Shown: piece after piece, positions 16,322 to 25,679 of the stretch
Layout: each line of letters begins with the position of its first letter
Position numbering within the stretch: the stretch's first letter is position 1
From: Flavobacteriaceae bacterium
GTDB lineage: Bacteria; Bacteroidota; Bacteroidia; Flavobacteriales; Flavobacteriaceae
DNA length: 64,000 bases
NCBI GenBank assembly: GCA_013373105.1
Contig: JABXIJ010000014.1
Location: 1-64,000, forward strand
Direction of reading: 5' to 3'
Translations under genes and position numbers: made by a program
The notes under the pieces: generated by a model
Told to the model about the DNA's origin: nothing
Databases searched by the model: none
What the model saw: the letters and a program-made list of their open reading frames with translations, nothing else

Positions 16322-18804
16322 AAGTTAGCCATTACAGAAACCGATAAATTTCTACCTGGTGATGCAACTCCTGATGCAAACTCAATAAAATGTTCATCAA
16401 AAATATTATCTAATCTGGCCTGAACAGAGAAGTTTTCGTTTATCAAATAACGGCCATTAACTCCAAGTGTCATCCAACTTGGTGAACCGTAGTAAATATC
16501 TGTTTCATTAGTTGCATTTGGATTAACAACTGGGGTTAATTCATGATTATCAATTCCTTCTGTTATATTAAAATCATTAATATCTTTTTTAGCATTAAAT
16601 CTAAATACAGAACCAATTTCGATGTTATTTTTTTTATAATTAATTTCAAACTGGCCAAATAATGGTGGAATACTAGATAAAGGTTCGTCTGTATCATTAG
16701 TTCTACCTTTTGTATAGGTAATAAAGCCAGAAGTATTAATTGTATTAGAAATTTTACCTAAATAATTAAAAGTATAGCCAAAAATATATGCTGTACCCTT
16801 ATTTACCATTTGTACTGCGTTTCCAAACTGACCATCGAACTCTACTTGCTGTATTGTTCCATTTTGATTATATACAAAATCACGTTGAATATACTTATCT
16901 AATAAAGTATAGTAAACATTGGCACCAATTCTAAACCTTCTATTGTTTAAATATTTTAATATACTAATTTCTCCATTGTATGCATATTCTGGACTCACAT
17001 TTATATTTGGAATGGTAACATTTCCTGCTTTTTCACGAACTCTACCAACATCGTCTATATTTGGTGATCTAAAACCAGATGAAATTACACTATTTATTTG
17101 CCAATTTGAGTTTGGTTTATAAACATAGCCAATATTTGCAGTAATTGCTGAGTTACTTCTGTGTAAAGTTTTGTCTTGAAAAGTCAGAAACGTTTCATCT
17201 ATCCAAGTTGCATTTTTGGTAATATTTGTAAATCTAATTCCTGCATTAAAATTAGATTTTTTACTTAATTCTTGTCTAAATCCAACATAGACAGCAGAAG
17301 AAAGAAAATCGCTTCCATCATCTGGATAACGTGATTGAACAGTAAATTCATTAGAAAAACCATCAATTTCTCCATTAGAAATATTTAATGTTCTTCCAAT
17401 AGAGTTAGAAGCAATTTCATTATAAGCAACTTCAAAACCATATGTTAATACTTTTGTTTTTCCTGATGAAATTGGTACAGAAAAATCTCCATTAACACTA
17501 AAAACATCTACATTTTCAACCCTATAAGAACGATCTAAACTACCAAATTTTCTTTGTATTCTACTTTCTTCTAAATTCTGATATGCAGCAGTTATAGCAC
17601 CACTTTCTAACCAAGTTTTATTTGGATTAAGCAAAAGTTGAGATGAGACCAATAATCTTTTTTGAGGACCATAATACCATTCTGCAAACTTTAATGATGA
17701 AGGATCGTTTAAATCTTTAAGTTCTGTTAATCTATCAAATCTTGGAATATCTGATGATGTTGAGTATTGTAAATTTATTTTTAAATCGGTATTTTTAGAT
17801 AGTGGTACAAAGAGTTTTTGCAACACATCAGTTTGTCTAAAACCTGTATTTCTTAATAGATTAGGATCTGAATTTTGTGTTGGATTTGGATTATAATTAC
17901 AATTTAAATTTTCGGAATAATAAAATACTTTTCCCCAATCAGAAAAACCATGTCTTCTATTATTTCCAGCTCTTAAATCGCCAAAATCTGAATAAGAAAT
18001 ACTTGTAAATGAAGTCCATTTTTTAAAACTCAACTCTGCAGAAACATTGGTTGTAATTTCGTTATTAACTGTAGAATATCTTGAGAAAAACTGAGTTTTT
18101 ACTTCATTATTTTCAGATAATTTTGGTGTTTTTGTATAATAATGAATTACACCTCCTAAGGCATCTGAACCATAAATTACTGAAGAAGGACCAAAAATTA
18201 CCTCAGTTTTATCGAGCAAGTTAGGTGCTAAAGTAATTGAATTTTGTAAATGCCCTTTTCTATATATTGCATTATTCATCCTTACTCCATCTACCACTAG
18301 CAAAACTCTATTAGATTCCATTCCACGAATTACAGGACTACCTCCCCCAAATTGAGATTTTTGTACTTTAATTCCTGGAATTGTTGCTAATAAATCAGCA
18401 GATGTTTGCGGTGAAACCTTTACAATATCTTTTTTAGAAACTACTGCAATTTGCTCTGCAATACGTTTGAACTTTTCTTCTTTTTTAAACGAAGAAATTA
18501 CAATTTCATCTAATTGTTCTGATTGTTTTGTTAAATAAACAATATAATTCTGTTTCTTTAATAAGGCTTTTTTTATGCTAAATATAGCATAAGATAAATG
18601 TGAAAAAATAATTATTTCATTCTCCTCTATTAAATAAACATCTACAACACCATTATCATTAGAAGTTAAAGAAACAGTATTACTTTGATTAAAAACACTT
18701 ACGTCTTTAACACGTTTACCATTCTCTTTATCAATTATAATTACTTCTTGAGAATAAATAAAACAACTAATGAAAAAGAATAATAGAAAAAAAGGATTTC
18801 TCAT
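16318..18804 (-). CDS. TonB-dependent outer-membrane receptor (heme-receptor-like plug)
   Basis: 828 aa. The signal peptide (1-19, ending IYSQE) is followed by a degenerate CarboxypepD-like domain (about 20-95), a TonB-box-like DEIVISSFK at about 98, the plug with SPVIRGMESNRVLLVVDGVR and MNNAIYRKGHLQN (about 155-190), and a 22-strand barrel ending in Phe (SVSVMANF). The plug wording is like that of hemoglobin/heme receptors, so heme or a similar ligand is a guess; no heme genes are nearby. It comes 2 nt after recO on the same strand. Confidence 0.9.
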   Translation of the reverse strand: MRNPFFLLFFFISCFIYSQEVIIIDKENGKRVKDVSVFNQSNTVSLTSNDNGVVDVYLIEENEIIIFSHLSYAIFSIKKALLKKQNYIVYLTKQSEQLDEIVISSFKKEEKFKRIAEQIAVVSKKDIVKVSPQTSADLLATIPGIKVQKSQFGGGSPVIRGMESNRVLLVVDGVRMNNAIYRKGHLQNSITLAPNLLDKTEVIFGPSSVIYGSDALGGVIHYYTKTPKLSENNEVKTQFFSRYSTVNNEITTNVSAELSFKKWTSFTSISYSDFGDLRAGNNRRHGFSDWGKVFYYSENLNCNYNPNPTQNSDPNLLRNTGFRQTDVLQKLFVPLSKNTDLKINLQYSTSSDIPRFDRLTELKDLNDPSSLKFAEWYYGPQKRLLVSSQLLLNPNKTWLESGAITAAYQNLEESRIQRKFGSLDRSYRVENVDVFSVNGDFSVPISSGKTKVLTYGFEVAYNEIASNSIGRTLNISNGEIDGFSNEFTVQSRYPDDGSDFLSSAVYVGFRQELSKKSNFNAGIRFTNITKNATWIDETFLTFQDKTLHRSNSAITANIGYVYKPNSNWQINSVISSGFRSPNIDDVGRVREKAGNVTIPNINVSPEYAYNGEISILKYLNNRRFRIGANVYYTLLDKYIQRDFVYNQNGTIQQVEFDGQFGNAVQMVNKGTAYIFGYTFNYLGKISNTINTSGFITYTKGRTNDTDEPLSSIPPLFGQFEINYKKNNIEIGSVFRFNAKKDINDFNITEGIDNHELTPVVNPNATNETDIYYGSPSWMTLGVNGRYLINENFSVQARLDNIFDEHFIEFASGVASPGRNLSVSVMANF

Positions 18805-18806
18805 TA

Positions 18807-19529
18807 TTAACTAAAAATAGATTCTAAAACTTGTAAAGATTTTGGTTCTCTAAAATTGTGCAAATGTAATTTATAATATTTGATCAAAATTTTTAAAACT
18901 AATTGTCTCTCAGATTTACTGAAAGACACGCTTTCTACTCTATCAAAATTTATGCCTAACAGCTTTTTAAATTGATAAAATTCATTACCAGAAATTACAT
19001 TTTTATTGGTATTAGAATAAGTTAATTCTCCTTCTAGTAAATCGAAAGCTGAATTCTCCTTTTTTGAAACATCTGGATAAAAGCCAAGAAAGTTGGTCAA
19101 ATTTAAAAGAAACAACAGATGAAAATTAGCAACTTTATCATGTAAATCTAACCAGTTTAAAGCATTTTCTAAGTAACTAAATAAGGCTGAATTTTGTTCC
19201 TCTTCTTGTATTGCATTAGATAATGTTTCTGCTAAAAAAAAGACAACAGATTGTTTAACAATATCTAGATAAATTGTTTTATAAGGATTAATTACATGTA
19301 CTTCTTTAATAGTATGTAAACTACTTTTTATACTATGATTAGCAACAATTTGTAATTGATTTAACTGTTGAAAATAAGCTGACTTAATTCCTTTTTTTTT
19401 AGGTTTTAAAACACCTCTAATTAGATAAGATTTTAAGCCTTCTTGTTCTGTAAAACATTTAACAATAAGACTAGTGTCACTATATTTTAGTGAACTTAAT
19501 ACAATTGCTTTTGTGCTAACAAGCGTCAT
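18807..19529 (-). CDS. recO: DNA repair protein RecO
   Basis: 240 aa. RecF-pathway mediator that anneals ssDNA and helps load RecA with RecR. N-terminal OB fold: TKAIVLSSLKYSDTSLIVKCFTEQEGL, the family hallmark, then GVLKPKKKGIK. The helical C-terminal part lacks a cysteine zinc cluster, as in other Bacteroidota. Its ATG overlaps the porZ stop by 1 nt and the receptor gene follows 2 nt later. Confidence 0.92.
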   Translation of the reverse strand: MTLVSTKAIVLSSLKYSDTSLIVKCFTEQEGLKSYLIRGVLKPKKKGIKSAYFQQLNQLQIVANHSIKSSLHTIKEVHVINPYKTIYLDIVKQSVVFFLAETLSNAIQEEEQNSALFSYLENALNWLDLHDKVANFHLLFLLNLTNFLGFYPDVSKKENSAFDLLEGELTYSNTNKNVISGNEFYQFKKLLGINFDRVESVSFSKSERQLVLKILIKYYKLHLHNFREPKSLQVLESIFS

Positions 19530-21856
19530 TAATTTACAATTGCAATTTTAGTTGATGTACTTTCTGTACCATCATCTGTAGAAAGTAAAACAATATAAAT
19601 ACCAGATGCTACTTTTTTACCAGACAAATTAGTTTTATCCCAAACTACTTTACCTCCTTGTAATTGCTGCCCTTCAATTACATTGGTTTCATAAACTAAA
19701 TTACCTGCAACATCTAAAATTTTTACATTGGTACCTTTAGGTAAACTTGTACCATTTCTAACATCTATAGTAACTGTATTATGGTTTTTTAAAGAAGGAT
19801 TTGGATAAGCATATACCTCTCCTAAAGTATCAGCAAAAGGAGATACTTTACTATCGTAAGCAACAATACCCTTATCTGTAGCAAAATACACTTTACCATT
19901 ATTATTATCTACAGCTATCTTTAATATTCTATTAGAAGGTAGTGGCGAATTTTCTATACTAAAATTTGCAATAGTTCTTAAACCTGATGGATTTGTATAA
20001 ACAACACCTCCTTTATCTGTTCCAAACCATTTATTATCAGCTCCATCTATTGCAATAGTATTTACAAATTGATCTCCTAACAAGCGCTCTCCAATACCAT
20101 TTTCTTCTATTATTACTGGTTGTGCATTTACAACATTAGAAGAAAAAATACTATTTGCACCTCTAAACACAACCATTCCACTTCTTGTTCCTAACCAAAT
20201 TCTATTACTTCTATCTACAGCAACAGTATTAACATTAGCATCTGGTAAAGACCCAAGATTTGGAGTAGTAATTAATGATTTTGCAGTATTTGAACTCTCG
20301 TTAAAAGCAATTACTCCATTACCTCTGGTTCCAAACCAAACATTATTAGATCTATCTAATACCAATTGACTTAAACCAAAATCTGGTCTAGTTTTAGCAG
20401 AAGAAACATCGTAACTAGTCCATTGTCCTGAAACACTTAGTTTTTTTAATTCATTAGGTACACCAACATTAGTTACCCATAAATTCCCTTCATTGTCAAA
20501 TGCAGTTCCTCCAATTCTTATGGTTATAGTTGTGCTGTTTGTTTCAATACTTTGTAAAGGACTATTGTTCTGATTATAAAAATTTGTTATTACATCATTT
20601 TCAACTTCCAATAAACCACCTGTTTCTGTACTATTTGAATTTGCAGTGCTACCAAAAGAACTAATAAAAACTCTATTTTCTGCATTAGGATCTATTGTTA
20701 TGCTCACTAAATCTCTATAAGGCACAGCTGGATCATATTTAGTATTAATCCAGTTTTGACCATTAAAATGACTAAATCCCTTTCTAATATCTCTTGGTGC
20801 GTATACCAAATCATACCCCCCATAAACTACCCATAAATTATTTTCTTTAACTGCAATATCAAAAGTTTCATTGAAAAGTGGACCTTCTGGATGAATTTCT
20901 TCATAAGTGCCGTTAGTTGTAGTTGAACTTTTTAATATTCCAAATTCTTGAGTTCCTAAATACAATGTATTACTATCATCTAAAAGAGCATTAGATAAAG
21001 TGAAATCAAAATTATTAGTTACAGTAAAATCGTTTGTTTGTAATAAATTAGAATTTAAAACAATAGCGCTTTTATTTAGTGTTATGGTAAAATTATTAGT
21101 GGTGGCATTTATGTTTTTAACTTCTTCAAAAAAATTTCTTGTCAAGTTTAGTTGTCCATTATTAATCTGAAATAAATTGGTGTTTTCAGTTACAAAAACT
21201 GCATTGTTAAATATTTCAATATGACTAAAATTACGCCCTGAAAATTCTTGTGTCCAATTATTAAAATCAATTAATAATGTATTATTAACATTGGCAGAAA
21301 ATATCCCATTTTCAGTAGCTGCGTAAATGGTACTATTATTAACAAGAATTTCGTTTATAGCCAAAGAAGTAGAATTATTTCCTATAAAAAACGTATCTCC
21401 AAACTCTAGATTGTCGATATTATACTCTACTATTGCAAAAGGAGTAGATAGGTAAAGCTTATTTCCAAATTCTGAAATATGATTTATTCTTTTAGATCCA
21501 GATTGATTAAAATTTAAAATGTCTGATGAACGTGTAATTACTTCATCATCATCAATTACTTCAACTAAACCATTTTCATAACCTATAACTAGTCTTTTAA
21601 ACGTTTTACTGTAATAAATTGCTGATGTACTTTCACCTGATAATCCTTTAATAGACGAAAATTTAGTAAGCTCATTAGTTGATTCATTGTACGTAAAAAC
21701 TGCATTATCAACTAGTGCATATATAGTATTATCAACTTTTATAAAATCTTTTACATTGTTGTATGAAAAAAAATCTTCCCAAGAATTACTATAATCTACT
21801 TGAGAATAAAGGTGAATTAAATTAAAAAAAAAGAATAGAAAAAATATTTTTTTCAT
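19529..21856 (-). CDS. porZ: PorZ-like type IX secretion beta-propeller protein
   Basis: 775 aa. A signal peptide (about 1-18, ending LYSQ) is followed by two beta-propellers of repeats such as NTVAVDRSNRIWLGTRSG and NNVWFGTRGNGVIAF (two-component-regulator propeller type), and a C-terminal T9SS sorting domain in the last 85 residues (VYAYPNPSLKN ... VASGIYIVLL). In Porphyromonas gingivalis PorZ is a surface part of the attachment complex that supplies A-LPS to cargo. The porZ-recO pairing matches what I recall for Flavobacteriaceae. It has a -7 box 16 nt upstream. Confidence 0.82.
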   Translation of the reverse strand: MKKIFFLFFFFNLIHLYSQVDYSNSWEDFFSYNNVKDFIKVDNTIYALVDNAVFTYNESTNELTKFSSIKGLSGESTSAIYYSKTFKRLVIGYENGLVEVIDDDEVITRSSDILNFNQSGSKRINHISEFGNKLYLSTPFAIVEYNIDNLEFGDTFFIGNNSTSLAINEILVNNSTIYAATENGIFSANVNNTLLIDFNNWTQEFSGRNFSHIEIFNNAVFVTENTNLFQINNGQLNLTRNFFEEVKNINATTNNFTITLNKSAIVLNSNLLQTNDFTVTNNFDFTLSNALLDDSNTLYLGTQEFGILKSSTTTNGTYEEIHPEGPLFNETFDIAVKENNLWVVYGGYDLVYAPRDIRKGFSHFNGQNWINTKYDPAVPYRDLVSITIDPNAENRVFISSFGSTANSNSTETGGLLEVENDVITNFYNQNNSPLQSIETNSTTITIRIGGTAFDNEGNLWVTNVGVPNELKKLSVSGQWTSYDVSSAKTRPDFGLSQLVLDRSNNVWFGTRGNGVIAFNESSNTAKSLITTPNLGSLPDANVNTVAVDRSNRIWLGTRSGMVVFRGANSIFSSNVVNAQPVIIEENGIGERLLGDQFVNTIAIDGADNKWFGTDKGGVVYTNPSGLRTIANFSIENSPLPSNRILKIAVDNNNGKVYFATDKGIVAYDSKVSPFADTLGEVYAYPNPSLKNHNTVTIDVRNGTSLPKGTNVKILDVAGNLVYETNVIEGQQLQGGKVVWDKTNLSGKKVASGIYIVLLSTDDGTESTSTKIAIVN

Positions 21857-21872
21857 GTTAATTTATATACAT

Positions 21873-21880
21873 CAAATATA
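21873..21880 (-). promoter_or_regulatory. -7 box for porZ-recO-receptor operon
   Basis: TATATTTG on the minus strand, 16 nt from the porZ ATG. No -33 TTTG at the expected distance. Confidence 0.4.
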
Positions 21881-22070
21881 TTATTTATTTATAATAAAAC
21901 GGCTAATAACGTATCTTAGTGCACCTGTAATTAACTGTTATTTAAAATAAATTTAATGCCATTAATAACTTTAGATGATTTTATAAGTTATTCAAGGAGG
22001 AAATCGTTTTTTCTTTTCAAACATAACTCATCAGATTTTGTATTTGGTATTTATCAAAAATAATAATTAA

Positions 22071-22541
22071 ATGAAACAAGAAATAGAAAGAAAATTTCTA
22101 GTAAAAAACCAAGATTATAAAGTTGATAGCTATAAATCTGAACTTATAAAACAAGGGTATTTAAATTCTAATAAAAACAGAACAGTTAGAATAAGAATTT
22201 CAGATAAAAAAGGTTTTTTAACAATTAAAGGAAAATCTAATTCATCTGGCACAACTCGCTTAGAATGGGAAAAAGAAATTAGTGTAAAAGAAGCTGAACA
22301 ACTTTTGTTATTGTGTGAAAAATCTGTTATTGAAAAAACAAGACATTACATTAAACACCAAGGGTTTATTTTTGAAGTTGACGAATTTTTTGGCGATAAT
22401 AAAGGCTTAACAATTGCTGAAGTTGAATTAACAAATGAAAATGATTTTTTTTCAAAACCTAATTGGCTAGGTAAAGAAGTTACAGGAATTGAAAACTATT
22501 ACAATGCATTTATTTCAAAAACTCCATATAGTAAATGGTAA
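22071..22541 (+). CDS. CYTH domain protein (triphosphate tunnel enzyme)
   Basis: 156 aa, one CYTH domain. The N-terminal ExExK signature is EIERKF at residues 4-9, followed by tunnel strands with alternating charges: RTVRIRISDKKGFLTIKGK, TRLEWEKEIS, EKTRHYI, FEVDEFFGDNKGLTIAEVEL. Such small bacterial CYTH proteins usually hydrolyse inorganic triphosphate; adenylate cyclase activity is less likely. It ends 2 nt from the convergent trhA stop. Confidence 0.9.
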   Translation: MKQEIERKFLVKNQDYKVDSYKSELIKQGYLNSNKNRTVRIRISDKKGFLTIKGKSNSSGTTRLEWEKEISVKEAEQLLLLCEKSVIEKTRHYIKHQGFIFEVDEFFGDNKGLTIAEVELTNENDFFSKPNWLGKEVTGIENYYNAFISKTPYSKW

Positions 22542-22543
22542 GT

Positions 22544-23182
22544 TTATATTTTATAAATAGCCAAAAAGTGACTTAAGCTACCTAACAGAACAAAAACATG
22601 AAAAATTGCATGATTATAAGGTAGTTTTTTAATAGAATATAAAATTGCACCAATGGTATAAAAAACACCACCTGCAAATAAATACTGAATACCATCTTCT
22701 GTTAAAGATTTTAATAAAGGTTTAATAAAAATCAAAACTTGCCATCCCATAATTAGATAAATTGCTGTTGATAGCTTATCAAACTTTCCAGTAAAAAATA
22801 ACTTTAAAATAATACCTGTTAAAGCAAATATCCAAACAAAAACAAACATATACCATCCTAAATCAGAGTCAAGAGCTACTAAACAAAAAGGCGAATAACT
22901 TCCAGCAATCAATACATAAATGGCTGCATGATCGAAAATATTCATTTGTCTTCTTTTCTTTGGATTTTTAGTGGCATGATAAAAGGTTGATGCTGCATAT
23001 AAAAGCACCATACTTAGCCCATAAATTATGAAGCTAGATGCTTTTAAAAGGTTAGAGAATTCAACACCTTTTAAAATTAAAAAAGGTAATGCAATAACAC
23101 TTAACACTAAACCCAAACCATGTGAAAGAATATTTAATTGTTCTTCTTTTTTAGGATAAAGGTGATTTAAATTCTCTTTCAT
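22544..23182 (-). CDS. trhA: Hemolysin III/TrhA family (PAQR) membrane protein
   Basis: 212 aa, seven membrane helices. PAQR/CREST motifs with metal-binding residues: EQLNILSHGLG, YAASTFYHATKNP, MNIFDHAAIYVLIAGSY and the C-terminal PYNHAIFHVFVLLGS. In E. coli TrhA is linked to membrane energetics; true hemolysin activity is doubtful. The start overlaps plsC by 32 nt, so the two are co-translated, which hints at a membrane-lipid context. Confidence 0.9.
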   Translation of the reverse strand: MKENLNHLYPKKEEQLNILSHGLGLVLSVIALPFLILKGVEFSNLLKASSFIIYGLSMVLLYAASTFYHATKNPKKRRQMNIFDHAAIYVLIAGSYSPFCLVALDSDLGWYMFVFVWIFALTGIILKLFFTGKFDKLSTAIYLIMGWQVLIFIKPLLKSLTEDGIQYLFAGGVFYTIGAILYSIKKLPYNHAIFHVFVLLGSLSHFLAIYKI

Positions 23183-23945
23183 TATTTGGTCTGTTTGTGT
23201 CTTTCATATATTTTTTATCATTTAACAAATCATTGTAAATGATATCAAAAGTTTGTTGTCTCAAAGAATTTTTATCTGAAATATTTAAATTTTTGGTAGG
23301 AATAAATTTATGCTGATGCACTCTTAACACTCCTGGACCTCCTTTAAAAAAATTCCATGAAAATAAGCGTTTTGCATCATAATATACTTGTGGTACAATT
23401 GGAATTTCAAATTCTATAGCCAAAGAAAATGCTCCATTTTTAAATGGAGCTAAAACTATATTTTCAGTAGGGACTAAACCTTCTGGAAAAATCCCCATAC
23501 TTACTCCATTCTTAAAACGTTTTTTAGCCATTTCATAAACTCTTTTTCTACTTTTTGGATTATTTCTATCGACCATAATTACCACTCTTTTATAGAAAAA
23601 ACCAAAAATTGGAATTTTAACCAGCTCTTGTTTACCAACAAAAACAATAGGGTTTTTACTAAGTACTATCAATATAAATGGATCCATTAAGGAGGCATGG
23701 TTTGGACAAAACATATAACTTTTGTTTTTTTCTAACACCTCATCTGCTTCTAATCGAATACTAAAGCCCATACCATAAACTAGAATTTTAGCCCATAAAC
23801 GAATCATTTTCCAAAATGTTGGATAATATTCAACCTTTGCAGTTAACACAATTAAAAAAGGCACCATAATAATAATGGTTGCAAACATTAAAATGTAAAA
23901 CCAAAGTCGCCAAACTAAAAGAAATGGAATTTTAAGTAATTTCAT
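23151..23945 (-). CDS. plsC: 1-acyl-sn-glycerol-3-phosphate acyltransferase (PlsC family)
   Basis: 264 aa from the ATG at 23945 (MKLLKIPFLLVWRLW). The frame is open for 46 more codons but that part would overlap the divergent trpS promoter and start, so it is rejected. N-terminal membrane anchor, then the PlsC motifs: NHASLMDPF (HxxxxD), VDRNNPKSRKR, FPEGLVPTENIVLAPFKNGA and IPIVPQVYYDA. Makes phosphatidic acid from lysophosphatidic acid at the inner membrane. Confidence 0.88.
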   Translation of the reverse strand: MKLLKIPFLLVWRLWFYILMFATIIIMVPFLIVLTAKVEYYPTFWKMIRLWAKILVYGMGFSIRLEADEVLEKNKSYMFCPNHASLMDPFILIVLSKNPIVFVGKQELVKIPIFGFFYKRVVIMVDRNNPKSRKRVYEMAKKRFKNGVSMGIFPEGLVPTENIVLAPFKNGAFSLAIEFEIPIVPQVYYDAKRLFSWNFFKGGPGVLRVHQHKFIPTKNLNISDKNSLRQQTFDIIYNDLLNDKKYMKDTNRPNNEREFKSPLS

Positions 23946-24001
23946 AAAATTCAAAAATAGTAATATTCTTTTGTTTGGTTTATTTTTAGTAATCAAAACC
24001 T

Positions 24002-24009
24002 TACTTTTG
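24002..24009 (+). promoter_or_regulatory. -7 box for trpS
   Basis: TACTTTTG matches TAnnTTTG, 34 nt before the trpS ATG. The nearest TTTG (23974-23977) is 24 nt upstream, longer than usual; TTTA is present at the 19-nt position. Confidence 0.45.
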
Positions 24010-24043
24010 TGCTTGCAGAAAAAAATCTTAAAAGAGAACGTTA

Positions 24044-25012
24044 ATGTCGAGAATTTTAACAGGTGTACAAAGTACAGGAACACCCCATTTAGGTAATTTA
24101 CTGGGGGCTATTTTACCAGCAATTGAAATGGCTAATGACCCAAAAAATGAGTCTTTTTTGTTTATTGCAGACATGCATTCATTAACACAAATTAAAGACG
24201 GAAATATACTTAGAGAAAACACCTATAGTACAGCTGCAACATGGCTTGCTTGTGGTTTAGACATTAATAAAACTGTGTTTTATAAACAAAGTGCAATACC
24301 TCAGGTTACAGAGTTAGCATGGTATTTAAGTTGTTTTTTTCCATACCAACGTTTAACATTAGCACATAGTTTTAAAGATAAATCTGATAGATTATCAGAT
24401 GTAAATTCTGGTTTATTTACTTACCCAATGTTAATGGCTGCAGATATTTTATTATATGATGCAGAGATTGTTCCTGTTGGAAAAGATCAGTTACAACATC
24501 TTGAAATGACTCGTGATGTAGCCAACAGATTAAATAATATTGTTGGTGAAACTTTAGTACCACCACAGGCTAAAATTCAAGAACAAACCAAGCTTGTTCC
24601 TGGTACTGATGGTGAGAAAATGAGTAAATCAAGAGAGAATATTATTAATATATTCTTACCTGATAAAAAGTTGCGCAAACAAATTATGGGTATTAAAACT
24701 GATAGTACTCCTTTAGAAGAACCAAAAAATCCTGATACTGATAATGTTTTTGCTCTTTATAAATTAATGGCAAATGATGCACAAATTGAAGAAATGAGAT
24801 CTAATTACTTAGGAGGTAACTATGGTTATGGGCATGCAAAACAAGCACTCTATGAATTAATTTTAGAAAAGTTTTCTGGAGTTAGAGAAAGGTACCATCA
24901 CTACATGAACAACAAACATGAAATTGATGAAGCTTTAAATGTTGGAGCTAAAAAAGCTACACAAATTGCCAATGAAGTTCTACAAAGAGTTCGTGAAAAA
25001 GTAGGATATTAA
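24044..25012 (+). CDS. trpS: Tryptophan--tRNA ligase
   Basis: 322 aa. Class Ic synthetase charging tRNA-Trp. The ATP site HIGH variant is TPHLGNLLGA near residue 13, the KMSKS loop is EKMSKSRENI at about 195, with GKDQLQHLEMTRDVA before it. Length and C-terminal KKATQIANEVLQRVREKVGY fit the family. Single-gene unit: -7 box upstream and a strong terminator directly after. Confidence 0.96.
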   Translation: MSRILTGVQSTGTPHLGNLLGAILPAIEMANDPKNESFLFIADMHSLTQIKDGNILRENTYSTAATWLACGLDINKTVFYKQSAIPQVTELAWYLSCFFPYQRLTLAHSFKDKSDRLSDVNSGLFTYPMLMAADILLYDAEIVPVGKDQLQHLEMTRDVANRLNNIVGETLVPPQAKIQEQTKLVPGTDGEKMSKSRENIINIFLPDKKLRKQIMGIKTDSTPLEEPKNPDTDNVFALYKLMANDAQIEEMRSNYLGGNYGYGHAKQALYELILEKFSGVRERYHHYMNNKHEIDEALNVGAKKATQIANEVLQRVREKVGY

Positions 25013-25016
25013 AAAC

Positions 25017-25046
25017 AAAAAGATGCTTTGTTAAGCATCTTTTTTT
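25017..25046. terminator. Bidirectional terminator, trpS / DUF1761
   Basis: Stem AAAGATGCTT/AAGCATCTTT (10 bp) with a TGTT loop, flanked by A- and T-runs on both sides, so it can serve trpS on the plus strand and the DUF1761 gene on the minus strand. Confidence 0.8.
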
Positions 25047-25065
25047 ATCAAGTTTTTTAAATATT

Positions 25066-25567
25066 TTACATTGCCCAATTACATACTATACCTCCCATTA
25101 AAGCTAATGTTACAATCCAATAACCTGCATTAATAGCTACATATTTAAAGCTTTTTCTTTCAAAAAGTGCAATAATAGTTAGAATAGGTGTTATGGTTAA
25201 TAATCCAAATAGACCACCATGTAATGCACCATGTTTAAATGTTCTGTGCAAGTGTCCATAACTAGTCATAAAATCGTTATAAAGTTTGTAGGCTTCTCCT
25301 GTTTGCTCAGCAAAACCTATTTCACCAGATAAAACTTGATACATTCCTAATTGGTGTATTACTGAAGGCATAATTGCAAAAGCAACTACAACACTCATAA
25401 GATAACTTAAACCAAATATTTTTAACATGTTGGCATCTTTTAAAGATTCCTTCTGTAAAGCCCATAATATTCATCCAAGCTTTACCAAAAAGGGGTCCAT
25501 ACCAAATAGAACCCATAACCATAGGTGCTAAAGCAGCAATTAGAAAAATGTAATAATTCATTTCCAT
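25066..25567 (-). pseudogene. DUF1761 family membrane protein, frameshifted
   Basis: Two overlapping reading frames make up one protein of about 165 aa. The N-terminal part (25567 to about 25450) gives MEMNYYIFLIAALAPMVMGS, then IWYGPLFGKAWMNIMGFTE, the start of DUF1761 proteins. The C-terminal part (about 25450 to 25066) gives MLKIFGLSYLMSVVVAFAIM onward, with HGALHGGLFG and four hydrophobic segments in total. Removing one G from the GG pair at 25449-25450 (minus strand) joins them as GFTE-ESLKDANMLKIFG, which reads like an intact family member. So a single-base insertion, either real inactivation or a sequencing error. Function of DUF1761 is unknown. Confidence 0.7.
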
Positions 25568-25631
25568 AACAAGAAAGTTTAAAGGTTGATAATCAAATAT
25601 ATGAAAATTATCTATTGCTTTTTTAAAAGTA

Positions 25632-25661
25632 AAAAAGCCAAAACATAAGTTTTGGCTTTTT
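25632..25661 (-). terminator. Terminator of the nine-gene ricT-DUF4837 operon
   Basis: Perfect 13-bp stem AAAAAGCCAAAAC/GTTTTGGCTTTTT with loop ATAA, 19 nt after the DUF4837 stop on the minus strand and followed by T-rich sequence. Confidence 0.8.
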
Positions 25662-25679
25662 AAATATTTTGAATTCTTC

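Noticed and set aside
21990-22010. AAGGAGG, a Shine-Dalgarno-like string before the CYTH gene
   Set aside because: No start codon at 5-9 nt after it, and these bacteria rarely use such sites.
21956-22063. 35-codon frame (MPLITLDDFISYSRRKS...) just before the CYTH gene
   Set aside because: No family, no clear promoter and no similarity to neighbours; length is within chance for this AT-rich gap. A homologue with a conserved frame would change this.
23946-24083. 46-codon N-terminal extension of PlsC
   Set aside because: It lies across the divergent trpS -7 box and start; family members begin at the MKLLKIPFLL methionine.
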